A DNA stretch of 62,321 bases from JBQTHI01 sp052390035 (GCA_052390035.1 JBQTHI010000047.1:1-62321), one strand, 5' to 3'; counted from the first letter of the stretch, positions 1 to 8,614 are shown. The notes: a model not told the origin generated them from the letters alone. A program made the numbers and translations.

Positions 1-354
1 GTTCATGTCATCTTGTGTGTGTCGGAGGGCGCCTACCACCGCCGGTATCAGGAGGCCGACAAACTCGATCCCGACGGAAAAGAAATGGAGTGGCCCATTC
101 CCTATTGGTGGATCGACGGAGGTGCGGCGATGATGCTCCTCCTCATGGCGGCGGTGAACGAAGGCCTGGCGGCCGGTTTCTTCGGCACCCACGCTTTGGA
201 GGGATTACGAAGTCTGCTACAGATTCCCGAAGACCACACCCCGTTTGGCATCGTCACCATCGGCAGGTCGGCGCCCGACCGGCGGTCTGGTTCGCTGAAA
301 CGTGGTTGGAAACCGTCTGGCACGGTGATCCGCCGGGAATCCTGGTCAGGTTAA
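1..354 (+). CDS. nitroreductase family protein, C-terminal part (cut by window start)
   Basis: The frame is open from the first base and stops at TAA 352-354, so the start lies outside the window. The visible 117 residues contain WPIPYWWIDGGAAMM, then a Leu/Met-rich helix and GLAAGFFGTHA, the pattern of the C-terminal half of FMN-dependent nitroreductases, where a conserved helix packs at the dimer interface and flavin. The family reduces nitro groups, quinones or related substrates with NAD(P)H; the substrate here is unknown. It is followed by a 45-base gap and another plus-strand gene. Family assignment is from remembered motifs only. Confidence 0.7.
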   Translation, partial: VHVILCVSEGAYHRRYQEADKLDPDGKEMEWPIPYWWIDGGAAMMLLLMAAVNEGLAAGFFGTHALEGLRSLLQIPEDHTPFGIVTIGRSAPDRRSGSLKRGWKPSGTVIRRESWSG

Positions 355-399
355 AGAGTTGTAACGCCGATAATCCAGGTAAGACTTTGGTTTTGAAGC

Positions 400-1098
400 A
401 TGAAGCACCGATCAGACCCAAGCCAAGACCTGCGGAGCCTGGCCGATCATCTCCGGGCCCGGACCCGTCCGGAGGCGGCGGCGCAGGCGGCCTCGGTCGC
501 GGTCAAGAGCCGCGCCAAGCCTCCGATTCGGCCGCATCGGGTGATACTTGCCGCCGCCCTCGTGGTCGTCCTTTCCAATGTCGGGGTGGCGGCCCTCGCC
601 AACTCGGCGGTTCCCGGGGACTTCTGGTATGGGCAAGATCGCGGGTACGAATGGCTGCTCGACCACTTTGTCCCATCCGATCATGCCGACGAGCGGCTCG
701 CCGAGGCGAGGGTACTGGCCGAGCGGGGCGACTCGGAAGAAGCGTTGAGCCTGGTCGCCGAGGTGGTCGGCCAGTCGGTGGGCCAGTCGGCGGGCCAGTC
801 GGTTTCGGTGGAAAGCGTGCGAGCGGCGGCGTCGCTGGCTGCCAACGCCCAGAGCTCGGCGGTTCAGATCGAGGTTTTGGAACTAATAGAAACCGCCACC
901 GACCTGAGAAACGTGGCCAAGTCCGGCAACCTCTTGGCACTCAAAGAAGCCATCGAGCAGCTTCATGACGCCGCCAGAGATGTCGCCGAGACCGCCAGCG
1001 ACGGCAAGGCCGGTGGACGACGGAACGAGACTGGTCGGCCGGGAGGTCCCCCCGGCAGCCCCGGGCGGGGCAATTCGCCCAACAGCCAGCAGCCATAA
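400..1098 (+). CDS. single-pass membrane protein, DUF5667-like, putative sigma-factor partner
   Basis: A 232-residue protein with a basic N-terminal segment of about 45 residues, one hydrophobic helix (about residues 46-67), then an outer part starting AVPGDFWYGQDRGYEWLL and continuing as helices rich in Ala/Glu. That order resembles DUF5667-type proteins found beside ECF sigma factors in actinobacteria. A 12-base tandem repeat (769-804) encodes three copies of GQS(V/A). The tail is Gly/Pro/Asn-rich and disordered-looking. The next gene, a sigma factor, begins 28 bases downstream, so a role in controlling it is plausible but unproven. Confidence 0.55.
   Translation: MKHRSDPSQDLRSLADHLRARTRPEAAAQAASVAVKSRAKPPIRPHRVILAAALVVVLSNVGVAALANSAVPGDFWYGQDRGYEWLLDHFVPSDHADERLAEARVLAERGDSEEALSLVAEVVGQSVGQSAGQSVSVESVRAAASLAANAQSSAVQIEVLELIETATDLRNVAKSGNLLALKEAIEQLHDAARDVAETASDGKAGGRRNETGRPGGPPGSPGRGNSPNSQQP
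769..804 (+). repeat. three 12-bp tandem repeats inside a coding region
   Basis: Three consecutive 12-base units, GGCCAGTCGGTG, GGCCAGTCGGCG and GGCCAGTCGGTT, encode a short GQSV/GQSA repeat in the membrane protein at 400-1098. The number of units is a multiple of three bases, so length changes would keep the frame. Confidence 0.85.
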
Positions 1099-1126
1099 GC
1101 TGTCCCGGATGATCGGGCGGAGGGGG

Positions 1127-1693
1127 ATGAGGTCAGAACCACCTCCAACCGAGACGGTCAGATGGCCCCCAGTCGCCTCACGCGTGGCGGCCGCCGTATC
1201 CGGCGATCCGGAGGCCCTCACCGAGATCCTGGCGACCGGCTACCCCCGGGTGGTGGCTTTTTATCTAGGAGCCGGGCTCGACAGCCATGCAGCCGACGAG
1301 TTGGCGGCCGAAACGGCCGAAGCGGTGGTGGCGGGGATAAGGCGGTTGCGGGCGCCGCAAGCGTTTGAAGCCTGGTTCTGGTCCGTGGCCCGCAACAAGC
1401 TCCGCACCCTATTCCGGAAGAGGAGGAACACAGAGCCGATCGAAGCGATGATCTCCCCGCCCAGCCCGGAAGAGCTGTCGATCGAACGTGAGGAGCACCG
1501 AAGGATCATCGCCGCCCTGAATCGTCTCTCCACCAAGGACCGTGTCCTTCTTTGGTTACGCGAGGTCGAGGGACTTGATTATCAAGAGATCGGTGGTCGG
1601 ATGGGATTCACCGCTGGCACCGTCCGAGTGGCGGTACATCGGGCGCGCCGCCGGCTGGAGGCCATCTACCTGGAGGAAGAGCCGCCCGGGTGA
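1127..1693 (+). CDS. RNA polymerase sigma factor, ECF / sigma-70 family
   Basis: A 188-residue ECF-type sigma factor. Region 2 is seen as AFEAWFWSVARNKLRTLFRKRR, the helix that melts and reads the -10 element. Region 4 follows after an acidic linker: LNRLSTKDRVLLWLREVEGLDYQEIGGRMG then GTVRVAVHRARRRL, a helix-turn-helix for the -35 element. ATG 1127 is preceded closely by GGAGG; ATG 1109 is an alternative without a clear ribosome site. It overlaps the next gene by four bases (GTGA), so the RNA methylase is probably translationally coupled. The membrane protein upstream may be its regulator. Confidence 0.8.
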   Translation: MRSEPPPTETVRWPPVASRVAAAVSGDPEALTEILATGYPRVVAFYLGAGLDSHAADELAAETAEAVVAGIRRLRAPQAFEAWFWSVARNKLRTLFRKRRNTEPIEAMISPPSPEELSIEREEHRRIIAALNRLSTKDRVLLWLREVEGLDYQEIGGRMGFTAGTVRVAVHRARRRLEAIYLEEEPPG

Positions 1694-2442
1694 TCACCTC
1701 GGCCTCCAACCCGGAGATCAGAGCCGTCGCTTCACTCCATCGACGGTCCGAACGGGACAAAACCAAAACGTTTCTGATCGAAGGCGCCAGAGAAATCGAC
1801 CAGGCGCTGGCCGCCGGACTCGACCTCCTTGAGGTCTACTTCCTACCCGGCGTGAAAGTGCCGACCGGCATCGGAAGGGCGGTCGAAGTTGGACCAGCGG
1901 CCTTCGAGAAGATCGCCTACGGACGGGATGGAATCGTGGCCGTGGCGAAACAGCCCGTCTGGAATCTCGAAATGCTCGAGCTCGCCGCACCCGCGCTGGT
2001 GCTGGTGGCCGAAGCCATCGAGAAGCCCGGCAACCTTGGGGCCATCATGCGGACGGCGGAGGCCGCCGGGGCATCGGTGATCGTCGCCAACCCCTTGACC
2101 GACTTAGGCAATCCCAACGTTGTGAGAGCATCGCTGGGGGGGTTGTTCAGCATTCCCGTGGCCCAATCGTCGACCGAAGACGCCATCGACTATCTACGTT
2201 CCCATGGCGTCGCCATCGCCGCCGCCATACCCGATGGTGGCCACCCCCCCTGGCAAGAGGACCTTCGAGGGCCCATCGCCCTGGTAGTGGGCAGTGAAGA
2301 CCGGGGTTTGTCCCCGCCATGGCTGGAGGTGGCTTCGGTGAAGCTGACCATTCCCATCTCCGGCCGGCTCGATTCCTTGAACACCTCGGTGGCCGCCGCC
2401 GTCCTCCTTTACGAGGTGGTGCGGCAGCGTCAGCGAATGTGA
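1690..2442 (+). CDS. SpoU/TrmH family RNA 2'-O-methyltransferase
   Basis: A 250-residue SPOUT enzyme that would transfer methyl from SAM to a ribose 2'-hydroxyl in rRNA or tRNA. The N-terminal 90 residues (SNPEIRAVASLHRR...FLIEGAREIDQAL) form the substrate-binding domain typical of rRNA methylases near RlmB/TsnR. The SPOUT knot motifs are present: EKPGNLGAIMRTAEAAG (motif 1), LVVGSEDRGLSPPW (motif 2) and IPISGRLDSLNTSVAAAVLLYE (motif 3). The start is GTG 1690, overlapping the sigma-factor stop. It might be a 23S rRNA modifier; the exact nucleotide cannot be told from sequence. Confidence 0.85.
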   Translation: MITSASNPEIRAVASLHRRSERDKTKTFLIEGAREIDQALAAGLDLLEVYFLPGVKVPTGIGRAVEVGPAAFEKIAYGRDGIVAVAKQPVWNLEMLELAAPALVLVAEAIEKPGNLGAIMRTAEAAGASVIVANPLTDLGNPNVVRASLGGLFSIPVAQSSTEDAIDYLRSHGVAIAAAIPDGGHPPWQEDLRGPIALVVGSEDRGLSPPWLEVASVKLTIPISGRLDSLNTSVAAAVLLYEVVRQRQRM

Positions 2443-2457
2443 GCCCTCCGGTGAGCC

Positions 2458-2505
2458 GAACCCAGGGCTCCAGCCAACGAGATCATTGGCTGGAGCCCAG
2501 GGTTC
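2458..2505. terminator. long hairpin after the methylase gene, no U-tract
   Basis: Two 20-base arms (2458-2477 and 2486-2505) pair at 19 of 20 positions around an 8-base loop; the left arm starts GAACCCAGGGCTCC. It lies 16 bases after the methylase stop and before the exonuclease gene. No run of T follows on either strand, so it is either a non-canonical terminator, an RNA processing or stability element, or a protein site. Confidence 0.5.
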
Positions 2506-2552
2506 GCTGGAAAGCTTGAAATCGAACGCCTGTTCGGCCTAGCCTCTTTCCA

Positions 2553-4205
2553 GTGGGCATCGCCGGCCATACCAGTCTCCCAAGTCTTGACCTCGAAGAT
2601 GGTGGCAAACCGCTTTACGACGTGTCGTTTTGTGTGCTCGACCTGGAAACCACCGGAGGATCGCCGCGCGACTGCGCTATCACCGAAATCGGGGCCGTGA
2701 AGTACCGAGGCGGTGAGGTGACCGGGACATTTCAGACGCTGGTCAATCCCGGTGTGGGCATCCCCCCATTTATCACCATCCTGACCGGCATCACCGAAGT
2801 CATGGTCCGCGAGGCTCCTGGGTTGGCGGCGGTCCTCCCAACCTTTCTCGAATTCTGCCGTGGTGCCGTCCTGGTCGGTCACAACATCAGCTTCGACCTG
2901 TCATTTCTCGACACCGCCTCCCGCCGTCTCGGTTACCCACTGGCAGGTTCGGAACCAGAGGGCCGGCGCAGCGTTGACACGGTCCGCCTGGCGCGCCGGC
3001 TGATCCGCCCGGAGGTTCGTGACCTCACGCTGGCGACACTCGCCACCCACTTCCGCTCGCCGGTGCCGCCCATCCACCGGGCGCTCGACGATGCCAGGGC
3101 AACTGCCCATGTCTTTCACTCGCTCTTGGAAGTGGCGGGGACGTTGGGGGTAACCGGCTTGGACGATTTACTTCAACTCCCCACCGCCCGCGGTGCGTCC
3201 CATTACTCGAAAATCTCCCTCGCCGATGGTCTGCCGCGTCGAGCAGGGGTTTATTTGTTCCTCGACCGGGACGGTGAGGTCATCTACGTTGGAAAGGCAG
3301 ACAATCTTCGTACCCGTGTACGCAGTTATTTCTATGGCGATGAGCGGCGGCGGGTCGCCGACATGCTCCGCCAGCTGCACCGTATCGAGCACCGGGCCTG
3401 CGTCAATTCGCTGGAGGCCGAAGTCACCGAGCTGAGACTGATCCATGCCTATCGCCCCCGGTTCAACCAACGTTCCCGCCCACCCCGGCGCGAGCTCTTT
3501 CTCAAGTTGACCGACGAGAGATATCCCCGCTTCAGTCTTGTCCACAAGTTTGGGGTTAACGCCCTCTGGTGGCTCGGACCGTTCCGAAGCAAGGCCGCCG
3601 GCGATCTCGTGTTGGAAGCGGTATGGGCGGCCACCCCGGTGAGGAGATGCCGGGGTGGCACCGGTTCCCGGACCGGGCTGTGTGCACCGGCCCAGCTCGG
3701 AGTGGCTTCCTGCCCTTGTACAGGTGAAGTAGACGCCGTTGCCTATCGGGCAATGGTGGACGAACTCATCCGCTGGTCCACCCATGCCCCTGGGCGCCTG
3801 CTCGAACCACTCGAGCTCAAGATGCGGCGATTGGCGGCCGACCGTCGATTCGAGGAGGCAGCGTCCATGCGCGACCGTCACCGGGCGCTCGCCCGGGCCC
3901 TGGAACGGAGGCTCGCCTGGCAGTCGCTGGTCGGTGCCGGGCGGATCGAATTGGAAGGAATCGACGGCGATCGGGTGCTGGTAGAACAGGGGCGGCTGAC
4001 GGGCGCGTGGAGGTTTACCGATCAGCCGCCTCTGATCGGACCGGAACATCACGGTCCACCCGACCCGGTGCCACCCACCGTGGGAACCGCGGAAGAAGCC
4101 CATCTGATCTGGAAGTGGATGACCGCAGGTGGCGTCCGGGTCATTGATTCGAGCGGACCACTGTTTCTCCCCGCTTCGCCGATCCCTCATCTGCGGGCGG
4201 CATGA
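2553..4205 (+). CDS. DEDDh 3'-5' exonuclease fused to UvrC-like GIY-YIG domain
   Basis: A 550-residue two-part nuclease. Residues about 25-195 are a DnaQ-like DEDDh exonuclease: FCVLDLETTGG supplies the DxE, GHNISFDLSFL the second Asp, and HRALDDARAT the final His/Asp. Around residue 230 a GIY-YIG endonuclease starts (RAGVYLFLDRDGEVIYVGKA, with Arg/Tyr following), like the N-terminal half of UvrC. A UVR-like helical segment (ADRRFEEAASMRDRHR) follows. The C-terminal UvrC RNase H-like half is absent. Actinobacteria commonly carry such DEDDh/UvrC-like fusions, presumed to act in DNA repair. GTG 2553 is the chosen start. Confidence 0.88.
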   Translation: MGIAGHTSLPSLDLEDGGKPLYDVSFCVLDLETTGGSPRDCAITEIGAVKYRGGEVTGTFQTLVNPGVGIPPFITILTGITEVMVREAPGLAAVLPTFLEFCRGAVLVGHNISFDLSFLDTASRRLGYPLAGSEPEGRRSVDTVRLARRLIRPEVRDLTLATLATHFRSPVPPIHRALDDARATAHVFHSLLEVAGTLGVTGLDDLLQLPTARGASHYSKISLADGLPRRAGVYLFLDRDGEVIYVGKADNLRTRVRSYFYGDERRRVADMLRQLHRIEHRACVNSLEAEVTELRLIHAYRPRFNQRSRPPRRELFLKLTDERYPRFSLVHKFGVNALWWLGPFRSKAAGDLVLEAVWAATPVRRCRGGTGSRTGLCAPAQLGVASCPCTGEVDAVAYRAMVDELIRWSTHAPGRLLEPLELKMRRLAADRRFEEAASMRDRHRALARALERRLAWQSLVGAGRIELEGIDGDRVLVEQGRLTGAWRFTDQPPLIGPEHHGPPDPVPPTVGTAEEAHLIWKWMTAGGVRVIDSSGPLFLPASPIPHLRAA

Positions 4206-4254
4206 GCGACCGGCCCGAAGGGGGGCAACCACGGGCACCTACCATCGCCCGTCC

Positions 4255-6300
4255 ATGCGTTTTGTCGTCAGGAAAGGGACGGATCCGGTCGCCCGCGCCG
4301 ACGGAACCCTTCTCAAAGCCCTGGGTCTGCCCTTTGGCGGCGTCTTGAAGGTGGGCAAGACCCATGTGCTCGTCCGGGCAGGAGCAACCTCGGAGTCAAC
4401 CGCCATCTATCTCGGTCCGTTCAGCCTGAGCAACTCCGGTACAAGCGAAGGGCAGCCGGTCGATGGGGTGAGGGCGGTATTAGGGGCGGCCAGCGTCGTC
4501 GTTGTGGATGGCGATCAGCTGCCCATCGATGGCAAGGTGTTGGTCCGCAGCCTGCAAGGCCGTCCCCTCACCAGTGGCGACAGGGTCGAAGTCGACGGGT
4601 CGTATCTGGGAAGGAGCGAGCCGCTCCCCTTGTCGATTCGATCCGTGGAACCCGGCGGGGCGGGCCTGGTCGGAGCCGGGACCCGGTTCATCGGGAGCAA
4701 AGAGCCGCTACCTCTTGGCGAGAAGCCGACAACGACAGCGCCCGCCCAAGCCGACCGGGAGCAGCCAGCGCAGGCCATCACACCCCCGGCTCCCGCCGGC
4801 CCCACCACCGCCGAGGCGTTACTGGCGGGTCTTGATGCCGAGCGAGACCTCCTCGGTGGATGGCTATCTCTGCTCACCTCCCATGAGAATCTTCCGGCCG
4901 CCTGGGGTCTGCCGCGGGTGGCGGGCATCATCCTCGAGGGGCGGCAGGGCTGCGGGAAGTCGGAACTGGTGGAGGCCGCCGCCCTCGAATGTGGGGTCAA
5001 GGTTCACGAGATCGTGGTCGACACCGTGTTCAAACCGGAGCGGTTGTTAGACCTGCTCGAGGCGGCGGTGAAGATTCCCGGTCCCGCCGTCATCTTCGTT
5101 GACCGTCTGGAGGCGGTGGCTGGGGACGAGGGATTAGCGCCGTTCCGCACCCAGGTGGGAGCCGTGTTGCGATGGTTCCTCGACGCCGTCGCCGAGAAGG
5201 TGGGTCTGGCCTGTGTGCTAGGGGTCACGTCGAAATCGAACCTCGACCCGGCGATCGCCGCCAGTCCGCTCCTTCCCCGTTCGCTGTCCATTCCCCCGCC
5301 CGACCTGAACCGTCGAAGGCTCCTCTTCGAAGCCGCCCTGGCCCGGGTTCCCACCGACGACATCGACTTTGACATGCTGGCCGGGCGGTCGGCGGGGTTC
5401 TCGGGCACCGATGTCATCGCCAGCGTGATCCACGCCTCCACCCGCCTGGCCCGAGCCGGAGGAAAGCTCTCCACCGACGACCTGGTCGAGGCGATCCGGG
5501 ACACCACGCCGTCGCTCGGCTCTCTCTCCCTTGGAGAGATGCCGAACTATGGCTTTGACAAGGTCGCCAATCTGGCCGAGGTCAAACAGCGGCTGATCGA
5601 GGCGGTGGTCTGGCCGATCACCGAGCCGGGACGGTTCGAAGCAATGGGTATCGACCCTCCCCGGGGAATCCTCCTTTACGGCCCACCAGGCACCGGCAAG
5701 ACGTTTGTGGTGCGAGCGCTTGCCCACGAGGCGGGTGCCGCCTTTTTCCCGGTCAAAGGTGCCGAGCTGCTCGACAAATACGTCGGCGAGTCCGAGCGGG
5801 GTGTGCGAGAGGTGTTCACCAGGGCGCGGGCCGCCGCCCCCTCGATCATCTTCTTCGACGAGATCGATGCGCTGGCTCCGGTGCGCGGGCGCTCGACGAC
5901 CAACGTCACCGACTCGGTGGTTGCAGCCCTGTTGACCGAGATGGATGGGATCACCGATCGGGGCAACGTCGCGGTGATCGGCGCCACCAACCGCGCCGAC
6001 CTCATCGATCCGGCTCTGCTCCGGGCGGGTCGCTTTGAGACGCAGATCGAGTTGGGCCTACCCGATGAAGAGGCGAGGCGCGCCCTGATCGAGCTCTCCG
6101 ACGTGCCGTTTGACCCCGAGGTTGACCGCCAGCGGCTGGCAAGTGTCACCGAAGGCATGTCGATGGCGGACCTTGCCGGTGTCCTGCGCGAGGCGGCGCT
6201 CACTGCTCTTCGCCAGGATCGCAACGCCCGCCAGGTTTCGTGGCCCCACCTGGTCGCCTCCATCGAAAGATGGCAGCGAGGCAAGGCCGCCGCCGGCTGA
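4255..6300 (+). CDS. Cdc48/VAT-like AAA+ ATPase with two ATPase modules
   Basis: A 681-residue protein. The N-terminal 150 residues look like the Cdc48 N domain (double-psi barrel type), followed by a Pro/Thr-rich linker. Module D1 has Walker A GRQGCGKS (about residue 230), but the Walker B is VIFVDRLE, with Arg where the catalytic Glu should be, and its arginine-finger region reads SPLLPRSL; it probably binds but does not hydrolyse ATP well. Module D2 is intact: GPPGTGKT (residue 476), FFDEIDAL and ATNRADLIDPALLRAGRFE. Such proteins unfold or disassemble protein complexes. No HbYX proteasome-docking tail is seen. ATG 4255 is chosen because conserved sequence begins there. Confidence 0.88.
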   Translation: MRFVVRKGTDPVARADGTLLKALGLPFGGVLKVGKTHVLVRAGATSESTAIYLGPFSLSNSGTSEGQPVDGVRAVLGAASVVVVDGDQLPIDGKVLVRSLQGRPLTSGDRVEVDGSYLGRSEPLPLSIRSVEPGGAGLVGAGTRFIGSKEPLPLGEKPTTTAPAQADREQPAQAITPPAPAGPTTAEALLAGLDAERDLLGGWLSLLTSHENLPAAWGLPRVAGIILEGRQGCGKSELVEAAALECGVKVHEIVVDTVFKPERLLDLLEAAVKIPGPAVIFVDRLEAVAGDEGLAPFRTQVGAVLRWFLDAVAEKVGLACVLGVTSKSNLDPAIAASPLLPRSLSIPPPDLNRRRLLFEAALARVPTDDIDFDMLAGRSAGFSGTDVIASVIHASTRLARAGGKLSTDDLVEAIRDTTPSLGSLSLGEMPNYGFDKVANLAEVKQRLIEAVVWPITEPGRFEAMGIDPPRGILLYGPPGTGKTFVVRALAHEAGAAFFPVKGAELLDKYVGESERGVREVFTRARAAAPSIIFFDEIDALAPVRGRSTTNVTDSVVAALLTEMDGITDRGNVAVIGATNRADLIDPALLRAGRFETQIELGLPDEEARRALIELSDVPFDPEVDRQRLASVTEGMSMADLAGVLREAALTALRQDRNARQVSWPHLVASIERWQRGKAAAG

Positions 6301-6345
6301 ACGACCCTCTCCCGATAACCACCGACGGCCGATACCTTGGTCCCG

Positions 6346-7335
6346 ATGGAGAGGTCGAATCGCTGGCCCACCTCGGCCTTAGCCGTCAGCCTGACGGTGG
6401 CGGTCTTGCTCATCCTGTCACTGGTGGCCGGAGCGATCGCCTTCTGGCGGGTGGGGCGGGTGAACGCCGAGCTCGACTCGTTGCGCACCGAACTGGCCGC
6501 CGCCGAAGATCGGATCGCCTCACTCGAGTCAGAATTGGAGGCGTCCGGCACCCGGGGGAGCCCCGGTTGGGGGCTGGAGGACCTGCTGGGTGGGCTCTTG
6601 GGTGATGGCGATCTATCGGGGATCGAGGATCTCTTGCGGGGACTGCTCGGTGGCGAGGACGGGAGCTCGAGCGGTGGATTGGGCGACCTGGGTGGGCTGT
6701 TAGGAGGCGACCTGGCCTCCTGCCTCCTCGGAAGTGGCACCAGATACGAGATCAGCAACGCCGGCATCGACCTTCAAGTCGCAGAGGTGACCAAGGCCAT
6801 CGAAGAGATCCGCGCCCTCGAGTTCCCGAGCCCGGTGGTCCCGACGTTCGTTTCGTCCAAGGAGATGGCAGATCGCATCCGCCGGCTGATCACCGAGACC
6901 TACCCGGCGGAGCTGGTGGAGTTCGATACCCGGCTGCTGACAGCACTGCGGATGCTCGAGCCGGGTTATGACCTTCTGGCCGCCCAAATCGACCTGCTCG
7001 ACACGGGAGTGGCCGGCTATTACGACCAGGCCACCGGTGAACTGGTCGTGGCCACTCCCAGCCTCGACAATTCGCCCGCCGATTCGTTGGGCGCCATCGA
7101 TCAACTCACGCTGGCGCACGAGCTCATCCACGCTTTGACCGACTCTCGGCTCGATTTTCCCGCCATCATCGACAACCCGCTTGCCGATCCCGACCAGGCT
7201 CGCGCAGTGCAGGCATTGATCGAGGGCGACGCCACGCTCGGCATGCAGCGGTTTTCGCTGGCCGCCCTCGATCCCGCCGACCAAATCGGCATGATGTTCG
7301 ACCCGAGGGTGACCGGGGCGAAAATTGGAGAGTGA
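6346..7335 (+). CDS. membrane-anchored HExxH metallopeptidase-like protein, N-terminal part of a frameshifted gene
   Basis: The protein begins MERSNRW, then one membrane helix (about residues 12-34), a coiled-coil (ELDSLRTELAAAEDRIASLESELE), and a Gly/Leu/Asp-rich low-complexity stretch (GLEDLLGGLLGDGD and similar). A globular domain follows, with HELIH at bases 7117-7131, a zinc-peptidase HExxH motif. Translation stops at 7333-7335, eleven bases into an overlapping frame whose product reads on naturally (ESVPYVLSSALQLPYLEG). Reading past the AAAA run at 7321-7324 with one base fewer joins the two into one protein of about 516 residues. TTG 6337 is an alternative start. No catalytic function has been demonstrated for this type of protein that I can name. 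Confidence 0.7.
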   Translation: MERSNRWPTSALAVSLTVAVLLILSLVAGAIAFWRVGRVNAELDSLRTELAAAEDRIASLESELEASGTRGSPGWGLEDLLGGLLGDGDLSGIEDLLRGLLGGEDGSSSGGLGDLGGLLGGDLASCLLGSGTRYEISNAGIDLQVAEVTKAIEEIRALEFPSPVVPTFVSSKEMADRIRRLITETYPAELVEFDTRLLTALRMLEPGYDLLAAQIDLLDTGVAGYYDQATGELVVATPSLDNSPADSLGAIDQLTLAHELIHALTDSRLDFPAIIDNPLADPDQARAVQALIEGDATLGMQRFSLAALDPADQIGMMFDPRVTGAKIGE

Positions 7336-7897
7336 ATCGGTTCCGTACGTGCTGTCGAGCGCCCTCCAGCTCCCCTACCTCGAGGGCATGAGCTTCGCCT
7401 GTTCTCTCTTCGCCGCCGGCGGTTGGGAGAAGGTCGATTCTGCTTACGACCGGCCTCCCACCACCACTGCCCATGTCCTGTTCCCCGAGCTTTATCTCAC
7501 GGGTTGGCAACCGGCCCAACCGGCGACGGCGGGGTCCCCGGGTGCCGGCTGGACCGAGCTTCGAACAACAAATTTCGGCGCCATCGACCTTCTGGTGCTC
7601 TTCTCTGCCCCCGGTGACGATCCCTCCCTCCACCTGTCCGGTGCCCGGGACCGGGTCAAAAGTTGGGGCGGTGGAGAGGTGGCGGTGTGGACCCGCGGCG
7701 ACGAGACGGCCGTTTCGGTGTCCCTCATCGACCGCGGCGAGGGCCCGGTGCCCCTGTGCGATTCGATGCGGACGTGGGCCGAAGCCGCCTTTCATACGCC
7801 GGGAGGATCGGTTGAGGTCGAGTGCGACCGGACCCAGATTCTGGTCGGGATCGGACCCGACCAATCCATCGCCGCTGGCTTCGACCTTCGCTCCTGA
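7322..7897 (+). pseudogene. C-terminal part of the frameshifted HExxH protein
   Basis: This frame continues the protein begun at 6346 in the next reading frame. It holds about 190 residues, with EGMSFACSLFAAGGWEKVDSAY near its start, then a strand-rich region and no membrane helix. It has no ribosome site of its own; the TTG at 7325 is merely the first possible codon, so independent translation is unlikely. The break sits exactly at four A residues, the typical place for a single-base indel, so sequencing or assembly error is as likely as a true mutation. It converges with hisA, 12 bases away. Confidence 0.65.
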
Positions 7898-7901
7898 CGA
7901 G

Positions 7902-7918
7902 GCGGGAAGCTATCCCGC
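7902..7918. terminator. short GC-rich hairpin at a convergent gene end
   Basis: GCGGGA (7902-7907) and TCCCGC (7913-7918) pair perfectly around a 5-base loop, overlapping the hisA stop codon and lying five bases after the stop of the plus-strand gene. It could slow polymerase from both sides, but no T-tract follows, so the call is weak. Confidence 0.35.
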
Positions 7919-8611
7919 TACGGCCAGCGCCTCGCCCAAGGTGAATCTGTCCTCGTAGAGCGCCCGCCCGATGACGACCGCGTCACAACCAGCGGCAACA
8001 AGCTCGCCCAGGTCGTCCAGACCGCCCACTCCCCCGGAGGCGATGATCGAAAACTCGGGTGCGCTGCTGCGGACCTCGTTGATCAGGTCGAGGTCGGGTC
8101 CCTCCAGGGTGCCATCGCGAGCGATGGCCGTCACCAGCACCCGACCGATTCCCGCCTCCCGGATCCCGGCGATTACCCGGCCCAGGTCGTTTCCCTGGCC
8201 CGCCCAGCCGTGCCCCCGGGCCTCTCCTTCGGCCACATCGACTGCGGCGATGACCCGGTCGGGATCACCTACCTCGGCCAGCAGCCGCGGCCGGTGCACC
8301 GCCGTGGTTCCCATCACCACCCGGATCGCCCCGGCGGCGAGGGCGCTTCGGGCGGTCGCCACCTCCCTGATCCCGCCGCCCACCTGGAACGGCACCCCGG
8401 CACGCGCCATTCGATGCCACAGGGCCGGGTCCGGCGACCCTTTTCGCGCCCCGGCCAGGTCGACGAGGTGAACCAGCGACGCACCTTGCGCGATCCACTC
8501 CGAGGCGGCCGCCACCGGATCTTCTCGGTAGACGGTGACGGCATCAAATGAGCCGCGGAGCAAGCGGACGACGCGTCCATCGAGCACATCGACAGCCGGT
8601 ATGACATCCAC
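7910..8611 (-). CDS. hisA: phosphoribosylformimino-AICAR isomerase (HisA)
   Basis: A 233-residue TIM barrel catalysing the Amadori rearrangement of ProFAR to PRFAR, the fourth step of histidine synthesis. It begins MDVIPAVDVLDGRVVRL, with the catalytic Asp in AVDV; the second acid lies in VLVTAIARDGTLEGPD, and the phosphate loops are VGGGIRE and IIASGGVGGLDDL. GTG 8611 is three bases after the stop of the SDR gene, so hisA is the last gene of the minus-strand aromatic operon rather than part of the his cluster at 25.1-29.75 kb. That cluster lacks hisA, so this copy probably serves it. A dual HisA/TrpF (PriA) role cannot be excluded. Confidence 0.93.
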   Translation of the reverse strand: MDVIPAVDVLDGRVVRLLRGSFDAVTVYREDPVAAASEWIAQGASLVHLVDLAGARKGSPDPALWHRMARAGVPFQVGGGIREVATARSALAAGAIRVVMGTTAVHRPRLLAEVGDPDRVIAAVDVAEGEARGHGWAGQGNDLGRVIAGIREAGIGRVLVTAIARDGTLEGPDLDLINEVRSSAPEFSIIASGGVGGLDDLGELVAAGCDAVVIGRALYEDRFTLGEALAVAG

Positions 8612-8614
8612 CCG

